Under the pieces are notes generated by a model. The model made no database searches. It was not told where the DNA came from and saw nothing but the letters and a program-made list of their open reading frames with translations. A DNA stretch of 64,000 bases from Neocallimastix lanati (nom. inval.). Lineage: Eukaryota; Neocallimastigomycota; Neocallimastigomycetes; Neocallimastigales; Neocallimastigaceae. A program made the translations under genes and the position numbers. Positions 22,278 to 43,559 of this stretch are shown one piece after another (the first letter of the stretch is position 1; each line of letters opens with the position of its first letter). The stretch is taken from NCBI GenBank assembly GCA_016946835.1, contig JACVTC010000015.1, forward strand, positions 1,333,501-1,397,500. The letters run 5' to 3'.

Positions 22278-22466
22278 ATTTAAATTTCTTATAGTTTAGT
22301 TTTTTTTTGTGTGTGTGTTTTCCTTTAGATTAATATTATTTTATTTTTTCACTCATTTTTATTATTTCTATTCCGTATATTCCTTATATTATATATTATT
22401 TATATTTTCAATATTCAAATTATTTAATATATTGTCAAAACAAAACAAAACAAAACAAAGCAAATA

Positions 22467-22504
<38 letters not shown>

Positions 22505-23114
22505 GTAGTAGTAGTAGTAGTATTATTTAATTTTTTTTTTTTTTTTTTTTTTTTATTTTATTTTATTTTATTTATTTTATTTAATAGTAATTATAAAAAT
22601 GAATCCCCTCTATATCCATATTATTATTAATCATTATCCGTTCATTATTAATTTTAATGTTGAAAAACAAAACTTAAAAAAAAAAAAACATAGATATTAA
22701 TCTATTATATAATTTAATAGATAAATGGTATATATATATATATATATTTATATATAAAAAAGATTAAAAAATAAAATAAATTATAAATCATGAAAATAGT
22801 AAAAGTATTACGAAAAGAAAAATAAATAAATAAATAAATAAAAAATAGTATTATTATATAAGAAATTAAAGAAATTATTGATTATGAAAATAGTAAATAA
22901 AATATTATGAAAAAGTGAAATAAATCATGGTAATATTATTATTAAGAATAAATCATTATATATTTAATATTCATATTTATTTATTTAATTTATGAAAGAT
23001 CATGTTCCTTTTTTTTTTATTTTATTTTATTTTATTTTATTTTATTTTTTAATTTTTTTTATTTTTTTAATTTAAAATTTTTTTATTTTTTTTAATTTTT
23101 CTCTTCTTTCCATT

Positions 23115-30064
<6,950 letters not shown>

Positions 30065-30078
30065 ATTTTCTTTCTTTT

Positions 30079-30111
<33 letters not shown>

Positions 30112-31393
30112 TTGTTGTTGTATATTATATTAAATTAAATTAAAATTGTAAAATAAAAAAAAAAAACCTTTTATCTTTATTATTATTATATTATTATTAT
30201 TATTATTTCCTTTTCTGTTAAATTTAAGAATGATAATTTATAATTAATTTGTTTCGTATTTTTTTTTTCTTTAATTTTTAGTATTTATAAAATAAAGATT
30301 GAAATATTTGATATATTTAAAATAATAATAAATTTATTAAAAAATTATATATATTATTATAAAATAAAAAAAAAAAAAAAAGAATATATATATTATTTGT
30401 AGTTAAAGCTTTGTTTTCGGTGTTTTTCATGATATTCTTTAATGTTATATATATGTATAAATAATAAAGAAAAAATAAAAAATAAAAAAGATAGAAAGAT
30501 AAATTAATTTAAATTATAGATATAAATGAAATAAAATAAAAAAAATTAGTTCAAAAAATATTAAGCTAATTCAAATTTAGAATTTAAAAAAATATATATA
30601 TATGTATATATATAAAAAGTTTATTTAAATAAAAATATTTTTAAATATTATTTAATAATGTGTATTTATTATTACCTTTATTATTTGAAATTTTAATGGT
30701 ATATTAATAAATATATAATTATTTTTTTTTTCTTTTTAACTTTTATAAAGTACTTTGGTATATAAAAAAAAAATAAATATAAAAATAAAAAATATATATA
30801 TAATTAAATTTTTCTTTAAAAAGTATTATTAAATTTTGTTATTATATTTTTTTTATAATAATTAAAAATTAATTATTATTCTTAATTGTTTTATTTAAAA
30901 AATTAATATTATTTTTTTATTATAATTATATATTCTTTTTTTAAAAAAAAAAAAATAAATAAAATAAATAAATGAATAATAATGGTACAAGAAAAAAAAT
31001 AATAATAAAAAATAAAAAAAATAAAAAAAAAAAAAAAAAAAAATAAAAAATTGAATTTCCTTTTTGCTTTTACTATTTTTTTTTTTTTTTTATATTTCAA
31101 AATTAAAATTTTTATTTTTCTCTAAATTAAAAATTAAACTTCAAAAAATTTTATTAAAAAAAAAAAGAGGTAAAAAAAATTTTTTTTTTTTAAAATTTTT
31201 TCTTTCATCTTATTTTTAATATAAAATAAAGTAAATTTATTGGTTAGTTTATATAATAACAATTGATTATAATATATTGCTTAAATATATTTAATCTATC
31301 TCATTATTAAACTTTAAAATTTTAAATTTTTATTTTTTTGAAAGAGGACAAAAAAAAATCCAAAAAAATAAGAAACAATAAAATGGAAATAAA

Positions 31394-31429
<36 letters not shown>

Positions 31430-32586
31430 AAAAAAGAGAGAGAGAGAGAGAAAGAGAGAAAGAAAAAAAAAAAAAAAAAGGAAAATAAAATAAAAAATAC
31501 AAACAAACTAAAAAAAAATTTATAAGTATAATTTTTTTATTTTATTCTATTCTATATTTTATTTTATTTCAATTTATTTCATTTCATTAAATAATGAATA
31601 TTATTATATAGTTTATATATATATAATGAATAATTTGAATGAAAAAAAAATTATTTATATATTAATTCTTTAAACAAACAAACAAACAAACAAACTAAAA
31701 AAAAAAAAAAAGACCATCTTATTTCATTGTTTTTATTTTTAGCAATTAAAAAAAAAAAAAAATAAAAAAAAAAAAAAAAAATTAAATATAAAACGAGTAA
31801 AAAAAAATAAAAAAAAAAAATTAAAAAAATATTATTCTTTTTAAAAAGTAATATATAACGAGTATTTCTCTACAGTATCTACTCCTATTTAATATATTAT
31901 TTAAAAAAAATATAATCTTAATATCATTAGATGTTAAGAATTTTATTATTATTAGTACTAATATTTAATCATTTATTCACTTTCACTTTCACTTTCAATT
32001 TCACTTTCAATTTTTATTTTTATTTTTATTTTTTACTTTATTTTATTTTATTTCTTTTTTACTATTATTTTATAATAATTATGTAAATAATTTATTCTGT
32101 TTTTTAGAGACTATTATAAAAATTACAACTTTTTTTTTTCTTCTAAATGATATATTAATAAAAATAAAAAATAAAAATTTTATTTATTATTATTATTATT
32201 TTTTTTGTTTTTGTTTTTGTTTTTTCTAACTATAAAATTATTACTTTTATAAATCTACATCTTTATTTATCTATTTATTTATTCATTTCTCTCTCACATG
32301 TTTTTAATTTGATTTGATCTTGTTGTAGATTTAAATAAAATTTTATATGACTTTTTTTTTTTTTTTTTTTTGGTTCATGTTACTGATATTCTAGTTTAAA
32401 ATCCTTTTTATTTATTTATTTGAAACTATATAAAATAATATTTTAATATTTTCTCTTTTTCTCTTTTCTTCTCTTTTCTTTTTTTTTTTTTTTTTTTTTT
32501 TTCTATTTTTTTTTTTTTTTTATAATTTATTTATTTATTTCTGGGTAATATTTTTTAATAGAATTTTTATAAACATAATTAATGAT

Positions 32587-32628
<42 letters not shown>

Positions 32629-32690
32629 TAGGGAGAATTAAAAAAATTTTGGTAATAATGGAAAATATATCTATATATATATGGTATTAA
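30065..32690. other. 2.6-kb gene-free AT-rich region between BUB1 and CFD1
   Basis: BUB1 promoter side up to CFD1 3' side. Only homopolymers, GAGA microsatellite near 31434-31462, TTTCAC repeats near 31979-32005 and TA runs. No gene supported. Confidence 0.55.
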
Positions 32691-32696
32691 TTAATT

Positions 32697-32993
32697 TTAA
32701 TTTTTAGTAGAAATAATTTCATCTACAATTTCTGAGAAAACCTTTGCTAATGATAAATCTTTGTAGGTTTCAACAAAAGTATCGGTTTTTTCCATAGCTT
32801 CAATGAACTTTGGATCAATTGGTACTTTTCCTGTTAATATATTTATATAAAATTTTATATTTAAATAATATAATAATAATATAATAATATTATTATTAAA
32901 ATAAAAATAATAAATATATATTGTACGTATATAAAATTTTTTATATAAATATTGATTAAATATATAATAAAAAGAAGACAGTTTAAATAATAA

Positions 32994-33032
<39 letters not shown>

Positions 33033-34556
33033 AAAAAAAAAAAAAAAGTTTTTATTAATATTTCATTATATATATATTAAAATTTCTTTCTATATTTTAT
33101 AATGTTATAGATATTTGTTGAAATATAAATATTTCAATAAATTATTATTTTTTTTTATTATTATTTATTTACCTAAGAATTTTATTCCATATTCATTAGC
33201 TAATTTTTCACCACCACCAGATGAAAAGATAGGAGTACAGTCCTTTTATATATAAAATTAATAATATTTATTTATTTTAATTTTAAGAGTATATTATAAA
33301 AATATTGTTAATTAATATCAAATATATATATATATATATAATTCATTTTATTTATCTATTTATAATAAATAAAAAAAAACAAAAAAAAGATAATATATTT
33401 ATAAATATATAAAACTCTATTATCAACTTACAGAACAATGTGGACAAACATAACCACTCATATTTTCAATAATACCAGAAATTGGAACATTAACTTTTCT
33501 ACAAAAGTTTAATTCCTTTTTAACATCTGATATAGCAACATTTTGTGGAGTGGTAACTAAAACAGCAATTGGACTAAGATTACTTAAATATTCAACAATA
33601 GAAATGTGTTCATCAGAAGTACCTGGTGGAGTATCAATAACTAAATAATCTAATTCACCCCAGCAAACATCTTCTAAGAATTGTTTAATCATGGCTTTTT
33701 TTTTTATGAAAAAAAAAAAAAAAAGATTGAATTTTTATTGTAATATTATATATATCCATTTAATATTATTATTTGTTGTATTTGTTTTAAAGTAAATATC
33801 AATTTAATTATATAATAAAAATTATAAAATTAAAATTTAAAAAAAAAAAAAAAAAAAGGATTAATATATTAATATAAAAATTAATTACTATAAAGTATTT
33901 TAATTTTCAGGGATTTATTTATTTAACATATTATATATAAATATTCAATTATATATATATATATTTTTTTTTACCTGACTTCTTTGGACCTCTCCATACA
34001 ACAGCATCATCTTGATTTTCAAGAAGGAAACCAACGGACATAACAGAGAAATTCTTTTCATTACCAACATAGACTGGAACCCAACTATTTAATAGCAACA
34101 ACAATTATTTAATATATATATATATATATATATTATAAATATTTTATCAATTAATTTAATACATTATTGATGAATTGATATAATTTTATTTTCTAAAATT
34201 AAAATTATTATAAATACTTATATTTAATTTATTACAAAAAGTAATAATAATAACAATAATAATAAAATAAAAAAGTAAAACTAAATTAAATTCAAATAAA
34301 TTAAATTATAAACTGTATTAAAATAAAATTACCCATTTGAAGATTGGTGAATTTGTTTATCTTGAATACCAAGCATTCTTGGAATACTTGGACCACATAA
34401 ATCAATATCTAATATACCAACTTTATAACCCTTTTGAACTAAAGAAAGAGCAACTTGAACGGAAACAGAACTTTTACCTACACCACCCTTACCGGATAAA
34501 ACCATAACAATATTTTTAACATTTTCCAATGATTTGAAAGTTGTTGCCTCAGCCAT
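32697..34556 (-). CDS. CFD1: CFD1/NUBP2, cytosolic Fe-S cluster scaffold P-loop ATPase (5 exons)
   Basis: Exons (minus): 34333-34556, 33975-34084, 33432-33694, 33173-33242, 32697-32830; join 801 nt, 266 aa, close to the usual CFD1/NUBP2 length. Key motifs: deviant Walker [13 protein letters not shown] near the N-terminus, [98 protein letters not shown] and [20 protein letters not shown]. The CPHC pair binds the bridging 4Fe-4S cluster. The N-terminus starts straight at the P-loop and lacks the Cys-rich extension of NBP35/NUBP1, which separates the two paralogues. Known role: with NBP35 it builds Fe-S clusters for cytosolic and nuclear proteins. Introns 1, 3 and 4 end in AG preceded by AT-rich tracts; donors are GTAA throughout. 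Confidence 0.93.
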
Positions 34557-35812
34557 CTTTTTATTATTTATATTATTTTTAAATAAAAATTAATTTTATA
34601 TATATATTAATTAAATAAATAAATAAATTAATAAAATCTATTTTTTTTTCAATTATATAATTTGAAATTTGATATAGTAAAAAAAATATATATATATATA
34701 AAAAAAAAAAAAAAAAAAAAAAATTTAATTATCGATATATAATGAAGGATGAATAATTTTCTACTTGAATTATTTGATAATATTAAATAGATAAATAATT
34801 AGATATATTAATAAATGATTATTAGTAAATAAATGAATATATTTTTAATTATTAAATAAATTTTTATGTTATTATCAGTAAAATAGGAATCTTCAACCAA
34901 TAAATCAAAAAAAAATAAATAATAATAAAAAATAAAAAAATTAATAATAAATTAATAATAAATAAATAAATAAATAAATAAATTTAATAATAAAGAAAAA
35001 AAAAGATAAAAAATTTTATATATTATTAATAATTAATAATTAAAAATATAATAAATATTGGTTATTAATATATTTATTATTTATCTTATTTGAAATAAAT
35101 CATGGATAAATAAATTTAATATAAAATATAATAAATAAATAATAAATATAATAAATAATAAATAATAAATATAATAAATAATAAATAATAAATATAATAA
35201 ATAATAAATAATAAATATAATAAATATAATAAATAATAAATAAATATTAATACTTTATATTTTATATTTTATCAAATACATTACATGTTAAAATACATAA
35301 TGTAGATAATTTTTTGTGAAAAAAAAATGATGGCATCTTTATTTAAATTACTTAATAAGGAATTATTACTCATAATTCAAAATGGAAATAAAGCGGAAAT
35401 ATGGATTTAAATTCCGTTTATCTAAGGAATGATTTATTTTAACAATTATTTATTTATTAATTAATTATTTATTTATTTATTATTTATTTATTTATTAATT
35501 TATTCATTAATTAATTAATTCAATTTTATTTATTTACTTATTTATTTATTTACTTACTACTTCAAATTTTGAATAATTTTAGAATTTTAAAAAAAAAAAA
35601 AAAAAAGAATAATAAAACTAATATAAAAAAATAATAATAATAAAAACCTAACTAAATTTGATGAGTTATTATCCTATGAAAAAGAAAGCTGAAAAAAAAA
35701 ATTAGACACACTTTATGTATACTCATTTCCCATTATGACAATAACAAATACACAACTCTAAAATTGTGATATTTAAATGGCATACTAGTACATCAATGTC
35801 TAAAAAAAAAAA
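34557..35812. other. AT-rich spacer between CFD1 and tRNA-Trp
   Basis: Includes an AATATAATAAATAATAAAT array near 35125-35240 and TTTA arrays near 35450-35560. No gene seen. Confidence 0.5.
35802..35812 (-). terminator. RNA polymerase III terminator of tRNA-Trp
   Basis: Oligo(dT) on the minus strand immediately after the discriminator base. Confidence 0.8.
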
Positions 35813-35884
35813 TGGAGAGTGAGTGATTCGAACACCCAACCTTCCGCTCTGGAGGCGGACGCGCTACCGTTGCGCCAACCCTCC
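35813..35884 (-). tRNA. tRNA-Trp (CCA)
   Basis: Minus strand folds as a complete 72-nt tRNA without intron. The acceptor stem GGAGGGT pairs with ACTCTCC, with discriminator A. The D arm is GCGC-AACGGTA-GCGC. The anticodon arm is TCCGC-CTCCAGA-GCGGA with CCA at positions 34-36. The T arm is GGGTG-TTCGAAT-CACTC. A T run on the minus strand (plus 35802-35812) directly downstream serves as RNA polymerase III terminator. It stands out by GC content. Confidence 0.97.
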
Positions 35885-36700
35885 TTGGTTGAAAAAAAGA
35901 AAGATAATAGAAATACGTTATCCAAAAAAAAAAAAAAAAAATAAAAAAAAATAATTAAATATAATTAGTTGATTATATAATTATATACTTATATACTTAT
36001 TACTGAAAATAAAATAAAATAGAGTAGATCCCAAATAATTCTTATTATGATAACATAGTTAAAAGAAATTGACCCTCTATATAAGTTGTTTTTGCTCTGA
36101 AGTATTAATAAAAATGAAAAAGTTCACGATTGATTAATGAATCTAGTAGTTTCACTTAATCCCTAAATTCTACTGTTAACAATCAGTATTTTAATTAGAA
36201 AACATTCTTTTCTAACTTTATTTAGTATCTAAATAAATTATTTTTAAAGAATATTAAGCTCTTAGGGAAATTGTTAGAAATATAGTTTAATATATGAATA
36301 TTATTATTATTGCTATAAAAGAGAATAACATATATGATGAATAAATATTAAAAATTATTGAAATAGCAGTATTATACGTAAATTGTAATATGACAAATAC
36401 ATAACCAAAGTAAGAAGCATTTATAGAGTAGCACATATAAAATAAAATAATAATATACTTAAAATTCATGTATTAAAATAATTCTATTAAAAATGAATAG
36501 AATAAAAAAGTAAAAATAATAAAGAAATATAGTTCTCATAAAAAAATAAATATATATCAATAATAAATAGTAATAAAAAATAATAATTATATAAAAAAAG
36601 TTTATTCCTTAAAATTACTTTTTTTTTGTTTTTTTTTTAAAAAAAAAAAAAAGAAAAAAAAAAAAAAAAGTTATCTATTATCAAAAATAATAATAAATAT

Positions 36701-36775
<75 letters not shown>

Positions 36776-36943
36776 TATAACTATTTAAATAATAAAAACT
36801 CAAATTCCAATATTTAACTAGAAACTATTAAAAATAATTTATTATAAAAAATAAATAATAAAAAGTAATAAATAATTAAATAATAAATAATAAAAAAATA
36901 AATAAATATTAAATAAATAAATAAATAATATATAATAAATTAA

Positions 36944-36991
<48 letters not shown>

Positions 36992-37041
36992 TTTTATTAA
37001 AAAAGTATTAAAGTAAAAAAGGGAAAAAAAGATAAGGAAAT
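35885..37041. other. AT-rich spacer
   Basis: Contains an (AAT)n tract at about 36701-36774 and moderately complex sequence at 36050-36480 in which I see no gene. A 60-codon minus frame at 36287-36469 has no support. Confidence 0.45.
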
Positions 37042-37197
37042 ATGAATCTTCCAAATTTTAGACAAATCTATAAGGAATCACGAACAGTAGAAGAAGAAAA
37101 AAGAATTAAAAATAATTCCTTTTATAAATTTTGTGCTTTTGTTACTCTTTCTATAATGTTTGTTCATTTAAGAAATAAAAATTTTAATATTTCATAA
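37042..37197 (+). CDS. Small single-membrane-span protein (51 aa)
   Basis: ATG at 37042 with A-rich leader, TAA at 37195-37197. Codons are non-repetitive in a region otherwise made of homopolymers. The protein starts MNLPNFRQIYKESRTVEEEK, continues RIKNNSFYKF, then one hydrophobic helix (CAFVTLSIMFVHL, about residues 32-44) and a short basic end. An acidic/EEEKR stretch before a single C-terminal helix is reminiscent of Tom5, a small subunit of the mitochondrial outer-membrane import pore, which hydrogenosomes might keep. This is only a resemblance of layout; other tail-anchored small proteins fit as well. Confidence 0.5.
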   Translation: MNLPNFRQIYKESRTVEEEKRIKNNSFYKFCAFVTLSIMFVHLRNKNFNIS

Positions 37198-37706
37198 AAA
37201 AAAAAAATAATAATAATAGTAACAATTATAAAGTTTAACAGAAACAAAAAAGTTAATTTGAAATAAAAAAAAAAAAAGTTAGAATTCAAAAGTTAAAATT
37301 GAAAATTCATATTAAATAAATAACAATAAACAATAAAAAAATGAAAAAATAAAAAATGAAAAACAATATAAGTAAAGAAAATAAATTCTACTGCTTTTAA
37401 AATAATATATATAACCATGTTATTATTAATCAACAGAGTAAGCAATTAAAATTCCAAAAAAAAAAAAAAAAAAATAATAATAATATTTTCCAAAATAACG
37501 ATGTAAAATAATAAATACCAAGAAAAAAGATATATCAATAAATTTTATTTATTAAGCAAAAATAAAATAAAATATAATAAAATAAAATTATAAATTAAAA
37601 AAAAAAAAAAAAAAAAGAAGTAATAAAGAAAAAAAAAATAAAAATGTTTAAACTTTCATTTCATATATAGTTTATAGAAATTGAATATAAAAGCGAAACA
37701 AACAAA

Positions 37707-37754
<48 letters not shown>

Positions 37755-38485
37755 TATATATAATAATACTTTTTTAGTTTTCTAAAATGATATTAAATCA
37801 TTAATGTTAGTAATCTATTTTTTCTTTCTTGTAAATTTAACAATAATAAATATTAAATAAATGAATATAAGTTCTATTTATTTAAAATAAATATATATAT
37901 ATATATATATATATTTTATAAAAGATAATAATTATATTTGTTTTTTAGTTGTTGATATGCATTATTTTATTCTATGAACAGTAAATTATATTCATCGTAG
38001 TTAATGTGAGCTTCAAAACTATCCATTAGATATTGAACAATGAAACTATTATTTTTTTTCAATTAGAACATTGCTCTACAAAAAATATTTATATTTAGTG
38101 GTTATGAATTGACCTAATGACGAGTTATTAACAATGAAAATTTGTTAAATATTTTATTAAGCTTGATAAATATATGCTCACTTTTAATGAACTTTTTTTT
38201 TTATCCATATTTTCTTTTGATTTAAATTTAAATAGAGATTTTTTTTTTATTTTTTTTTTTTTTATTTCCATAACAATAAAAATTAAAATGTCTAAAGCAA
38301 AAAAAAAAAAAAAAAAAAAGATACAACCTTTATTATTATATTATTAATATATTTGAAAATTAATATTTGCTTACTTATTTAATAAAATTTTAATAGTATT
38401 AAATATTTTCTTTTAGTATGGCAAAATGTAAAAATTTGTTTACTATCCAGTACCTTGATTTTATTACAATATTCTAATTTAAAAT

Positions 38486-38546
<61 letters not shown>

Positions 38547-38621
38547 TTTTTTTTTTTTTAAATCCAGAAAGAAAATTGATAGAGTAAAATTTATATTAAA
38601 TATTAACTAAGTTAAAATAAT

Positions 38622-38662
<41 letters not shown>

Positions 38663-39270
38663 TATATAATTTTATTTTATTTTATTTTATTTTATTTTAT
38701 TTTATTTTTATTTTATAAACAACGATTAATAGATAATATTTAAATATACATTAATTATACTTTTTTTTTTATTTTATTATTATATTATATTATATTTTAT
38801 TTTAAAATATATATAAATATATAAATATATATATTTAAATAAAAAAATAATAATAATAATTTTCTATTTATTATATAATTATTAATATTTATAAGATAAG
38901 ATATTTATAACTAGATTAGAAATGTTTTATTTTTGGTTATGATTATTATTATTATTATTATTATCAATTGTTATTATGTTATTAATTTAATTTATTGTTA
39001 ATTAATAATAATAATCATAATTTTTTTTTTTTAAATTTTTTAAATTATTTTTATGTAAATTTTTTTTATATATAAACTTTTATATAAAAATAAAAAAAAT
39101 TTTTTTTTTAAATATTAAATAAATTATTTGTCTACTTGTTGGTTGATTTATTTTATTTTATTTTTTTCTTTTTTTTTTTTATGAATTATTAAATTAAATC
39201 CTTATATATATACACATATATATATATATATTTCTTCTTTTTATAATTTATTTTCCCCTTCTTCTTAACT
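37198..39270. other. AT-rich spacer; 3' part homologous to the ZnT pseudogene flank
   Basis: Poly(A) near 37711-37751, TTTA array near 38479-38540, (AAT)n near 38624-38660. From about 39060 upward it matches the 3' flank of the pseudogene at 16705-16885 in inverted orientation. Non-repetitive stretch at 37950-38170 shows no gene. Confidence 0.5.
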
Positions 39271-40792
39271 TTGACATTTTATTTATTCTTTTTAACAATA
39301 TGACACATTTCTGGTTCACAGTGTTCCGTGAAAAGATTGTTGTAATGATCGTGTAATTGACATTCCTTACTCTTTTTATTGGGTTCTAATTGAATGGTAG
39401 TATGATGAATATGATAATTGGAACATATGATCATTTGGGCTTCATATAAAATACGTTCAAAGGTACAAAGAATGGATTCCTCTTCAAGTGATACATCAAA
39501 CGTAATATGAACAATCAATGAGGGTTTACCTACCGTTAAATTCCATATATGAAGATCATGAACTTGTTCTACTCCTTTAATCTTAAATAAATCTTGTACA
39601 ATACTCTCCGTATCAATATCTTTTGGAGTAGATTCCATTATAACGGAAAGGGATTGACGAAGTAAATTGAAAGTTGTAATAATAATTAAGACAGAAAAGA
39701 TGAAAGTACATATTGGATCGAAAAATACTAAATCTTTATTGATACATATAATAATAGCTGCAATTAAAACACCAATAGAAGATAATAAATCACCCAAAAC
39801 ATGAATAAATGCAGATTTAACATTAATATTCATATTCTAATATTATTTCAATAAAAATAAAAAAAAAAAATATTATTAACAATAATAATCGTAAAAATAA
39901 TGATATTAATAAATAATAACGTTCATTATAAATATTTATATAATATATATATAAAGTTTTAATTAGTATTTTTAAATATAATATATATATAAAATACAGT
40001 CACATTTTAAAAATAAATAAAAAAAAAAAAAATAATTATGATTATGAATGCATATATATTATATATATTACCTTATCAAAATTTTTTATTTTTTGTTTAA
40101 GATTTTTTTTCTTTGAAACATGCTCACTATGGTTATCCTCATGGCATTCCTTTTCACTATCATCACTTTCATGTTCATGACCTTCATGACTATGACCACC
40201 ATGACTATGACCTCCATGACTATGGCCACCATGACCATGTCCATGACCATGTCCATCATGACCATCACCAAGAATAAAGAAAAGAAGAATATTCATGATG
40301 ATACCAATGACAGCAGTGAAAAGCATAACTTTACCATTAATTTCTATTGGATTTCTTAAACGATCAATTGCTTCAATAACTAAGAAGACAGTCACCACCC
40401 AAATTAAAAGAATAGAAATTAAAACACCAATAATTTCAACACGATGAAAACCGAAAGAATGAGCTCTGGTAGCATGACGATTGGAAACATAAATTGCAAC
40501 AATCGAAATAATAAAACCAGTTGCATCTTTACATAAAAAAAAAAAAGATAATATTAATAAAAATAATAATTAATAATAATTTATTATAATAAATAAATAA
40601 ATAAATAATAGTAATAATAATAATAATAATTAGAAGGAATAACCTATTTTATAGAATTATTTTCATTTAAAAATAATAATTATAAATTTTTTTATATTTT
40701 ATTCTAATAAATAGGGTCATTTTAACAATTTTTCAATCATTACCTGAAAGCATATGAAAACTATCACTAACCAATGCCAATGAACCTAAAAT
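39060..40792 (-). repeat. Parent block of inverted segmental duplication (partner 15160-16885)
   Basis: Exons 2-4, introns and 3' flank of the zinc transporter match the plus-strand copy at 15160-16885. A shared 3'-flank marker is CAACCAACAAGTAGACAAAT, present on the plus strand near 16837 and as its complement near 39125. Confidence 0.85.
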
Positions 40793-40933
40793 AAAATATA
40801 TATATATATATATATATATAACATATTAACAAAATATTAATAATATTTTAATATATGCAAGTACTTTTTAAAAGAAAAAATAAATAAATTCTTTTATATA
40901 AAATATTTATATATAAAATATTTATAACCTTTC

Positions 40934-40976
<43 letters not shown>

Positions 40977-41174
40977 TATATTACCTGCTATTAAACCAAA
41001 AATAAGTTCAAAAAGAAAGAAAAGGAAACAACAACCGAGAGAAAGGAAGAGTCTCTTCTTACTTTTTGTTTTATCATTACTATAACTTTCACATTTATAA
41101 TTTTCTTTATTTATAAGTTGACCTTTGCTATCAAAAGCTAATTTAACTTCACTAATATCATCTGAATTGTCCAT
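39279..41174 (-). CDS. Zinc transporter, cation diffusion facilitator family (4 exons)
   Basis: Exons (minus): 40985-41174, 40744-40785, 40072-40526, 39279-39836; join 1245 nt, 414 aa. Start is ATG 41172-41174; the frame upstream has only TTG. Features: about 50-residue cytosolic N-terminus, six membrane segments, the zinc-site HxxxD in TM2 (SFHMLSD, His74/Asp78) and TM5 (FIHVLGD, His241/Asp245), a His-rich loop between TM4 and TM5 of repeated GHSHG units, and a C-terminal cytosolic domain (IKGVEQVHDLHIWNL). This is the ZRC1/COT1/ZnT branch, which moves Zn2+ out of the cytosol into vacuole or secretory organelles by H+ exchange. The membrane address is not visible. Introns have GTAATA/GTAATG donors. 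A decayed inverted copy lies at 15167-16705. Confidence 0.93.
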
Positions 41175-41215
41175 TTTTATCAATATTTAAATATATATAT
41201 AATTTAATAGTATTT

Positions 41216-41246
<31 letters not shown>

Positions 41247-42940
41247 GTTATTGTTTTTGTTTTTATTCCTTTTTTTTTTTTTTTTCTTTTTTTAGTTCTG
41301 TTTTGTTTATATGTATTAAAAGTGCATATAATAATTATTCTTTTTTATGTATATATAATAAGGTTTTATAATAGATTTCTTATAGAATAGATTTCTTTTT
41401 TTAAAAATTAATATGATAAAATAAAAGCATTCACATATATATATATAAATATGTAAATATAATAGATATGAAATTAAAAATAATAGATATATAATTAAAA
41501 ATATTTTTATGAATATTATAAATATTATATAGTGAATTTGAAATGTCGAAATTTTTAAAAAAAAAAAAAAAATTAAAAATTTGTTTCACAGAACATTATT
41601 ATTATAGCTGGAAAAAATATTTACAATAAGAATTATTGATATAATTTTAAATAATTTTTTTTTAATGATTTTATTATTAATAAGTATCTTGACTGTTATA
41701 AAAAAATATAAAAAAAAAGAACAATTCTTCTCTTTCTCTTTTTTCCAATATATATGTTACAATATTTATTATTTATTTATTTACTTATTTATTTATTTAT
41801 CTATTTATTTATTATATATATATAAATTCTTTAAATAATATTTATTTTATTCTTTTATTTCTTCTAAATAAAAATTTACCACTTTTTCATTTATATATTG
41901 AATAAAGAAATAATCTAACAAATTTCTTTTTTTTTTTAATTTTTTAAAAAAATAAAAATAAAAAAAAAAGTCTTACTTTTTAATATTTATATTTAAAGAA
42001 ATTTAATATTTCAAAATTAATTCTATAAAAAATTTTTCCGTTATAAAAAAAAATTTTTTTCATATTTGAAACTTTAATATTTATTTATTATAATTATTAA
42101 TGATATATTATTAATTAGTTATCATTCATTTTTACTTATTTATTATTGATTAGTTTATCATTCATTTTTACTTATTTATTATTGATTAGTTATTATTCAA
42201 TTATTTTTAATTAATAATAAATTATTTTTTAATTACTGAATGACTCTTTTAAAATCATTTGATATGGAATCATTGGATTCTGATTTTTATTTTTTATTTT
42301 TATTTTTATTTTATTTTTATTTTTATTTTATTTTTATTTTATTTTATTTTATTTTATTTTATTTTTATTTTATACAGATTTTTTTATTTCATTATTAAAT
42401 TGAATATTAATAAAAATGATTTTATACATTCTTTCTTTTTTTTTTTTTTTTTTTTATAGATTGAAAGATATAGATTAAAAGATATAAAAATATTATTTAT
42501 ATTATATTATATTTATATATATAATCCTTTTTAAAATGGATTATTTTTTAAATTTTTTGAGGCTATGTTGGCTAATGTAAGCAATTGTTAATGATAGAAT
42601 AACTTTTCCGATTATCTGATTTTTATATAAACTTTAAAAATTGTATTTTTTTTTTTCCATACCTATGCGCTTTTATAAAGATATAAAAAAAATAAAAAAG
42701 AAATATTAATAATACTTTATTTATATACATATATACACATATTTTACATTATTTTATTTCATTTTTTTATTTTCATAAATGCTTTCACTCTTTTTATTCT
42801 ACTTTACTATATATTTTATTTTTTTTTTATTTATATTTAAAATAAAATATTAAATTAGAAATTGAATAAAAATAAAAAATAAAAAAAGAAAAATTAAAAT
42901 AAAATAATATAAAAAAATTTAAAAATTTATGTTATTACTG
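41175..42940. other. AT-rich spacer
   Basis: Poly(T), TTTTA pentamer array near 42276-42372, two near-identical TTATTGATTAGTTATCATTC units near 42100-42200. No gene seen. Confidence 0.5.
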
Positions 42941-42944
42941 TCTG

Positions 42945-43214
<270 letters not shown>

Positions 43215-43559
43215 GTTGCTTATTAAAAATTATTATTAATAATAAAAAAAAAGTATTATTAGAGATATTTATCTTTAGATTAATTAAAAATCAATCTTTT
43301 ATGTATTATTACATTATTTTCATTGTATTTTATTTTTTCTATTTCTGTTTCTATTTCTATTTCTCTCTATTTTTTCCATTAGATAAAAAAAAAAAAAGTA
43401 ATCTGGGCTGTGTAAAGCAACTGACTTTGGCTATGTATGGCTATGTAAAAAAAAAATTATAGTTAATTAATAATTAATTATTAATTTATATCATAATAAA
43501 TTTAATTTAATATCTATTAAAAAAATTTTTTATTACGGATAATTCCATTATATTAAGTT

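Larger units (their letters stand above)
18259..23114. other. Gene-free 4.9-kb AT-rich region with tandem repeats
   Basis: No gene found on either strand. It contains a TTTATTA-type array (18880-19215), a 12-bp TTTATCTATTTA array (about 20432-20522), a 32-bp tandem repeat (about 21355-21455), a repeated block of about 80 bp (21910-22106), (TTA)n and (GTA)n microsatellites near 22470-22522, and long poly(T) tracts near 22250 and 22532. Confidence 0.6.

Noticed and set aside
36287-36469. Minus-strand 60-codon frame
   Set aside because: No ATG context, domain, or codon signal; sits in AT-rich spacer.
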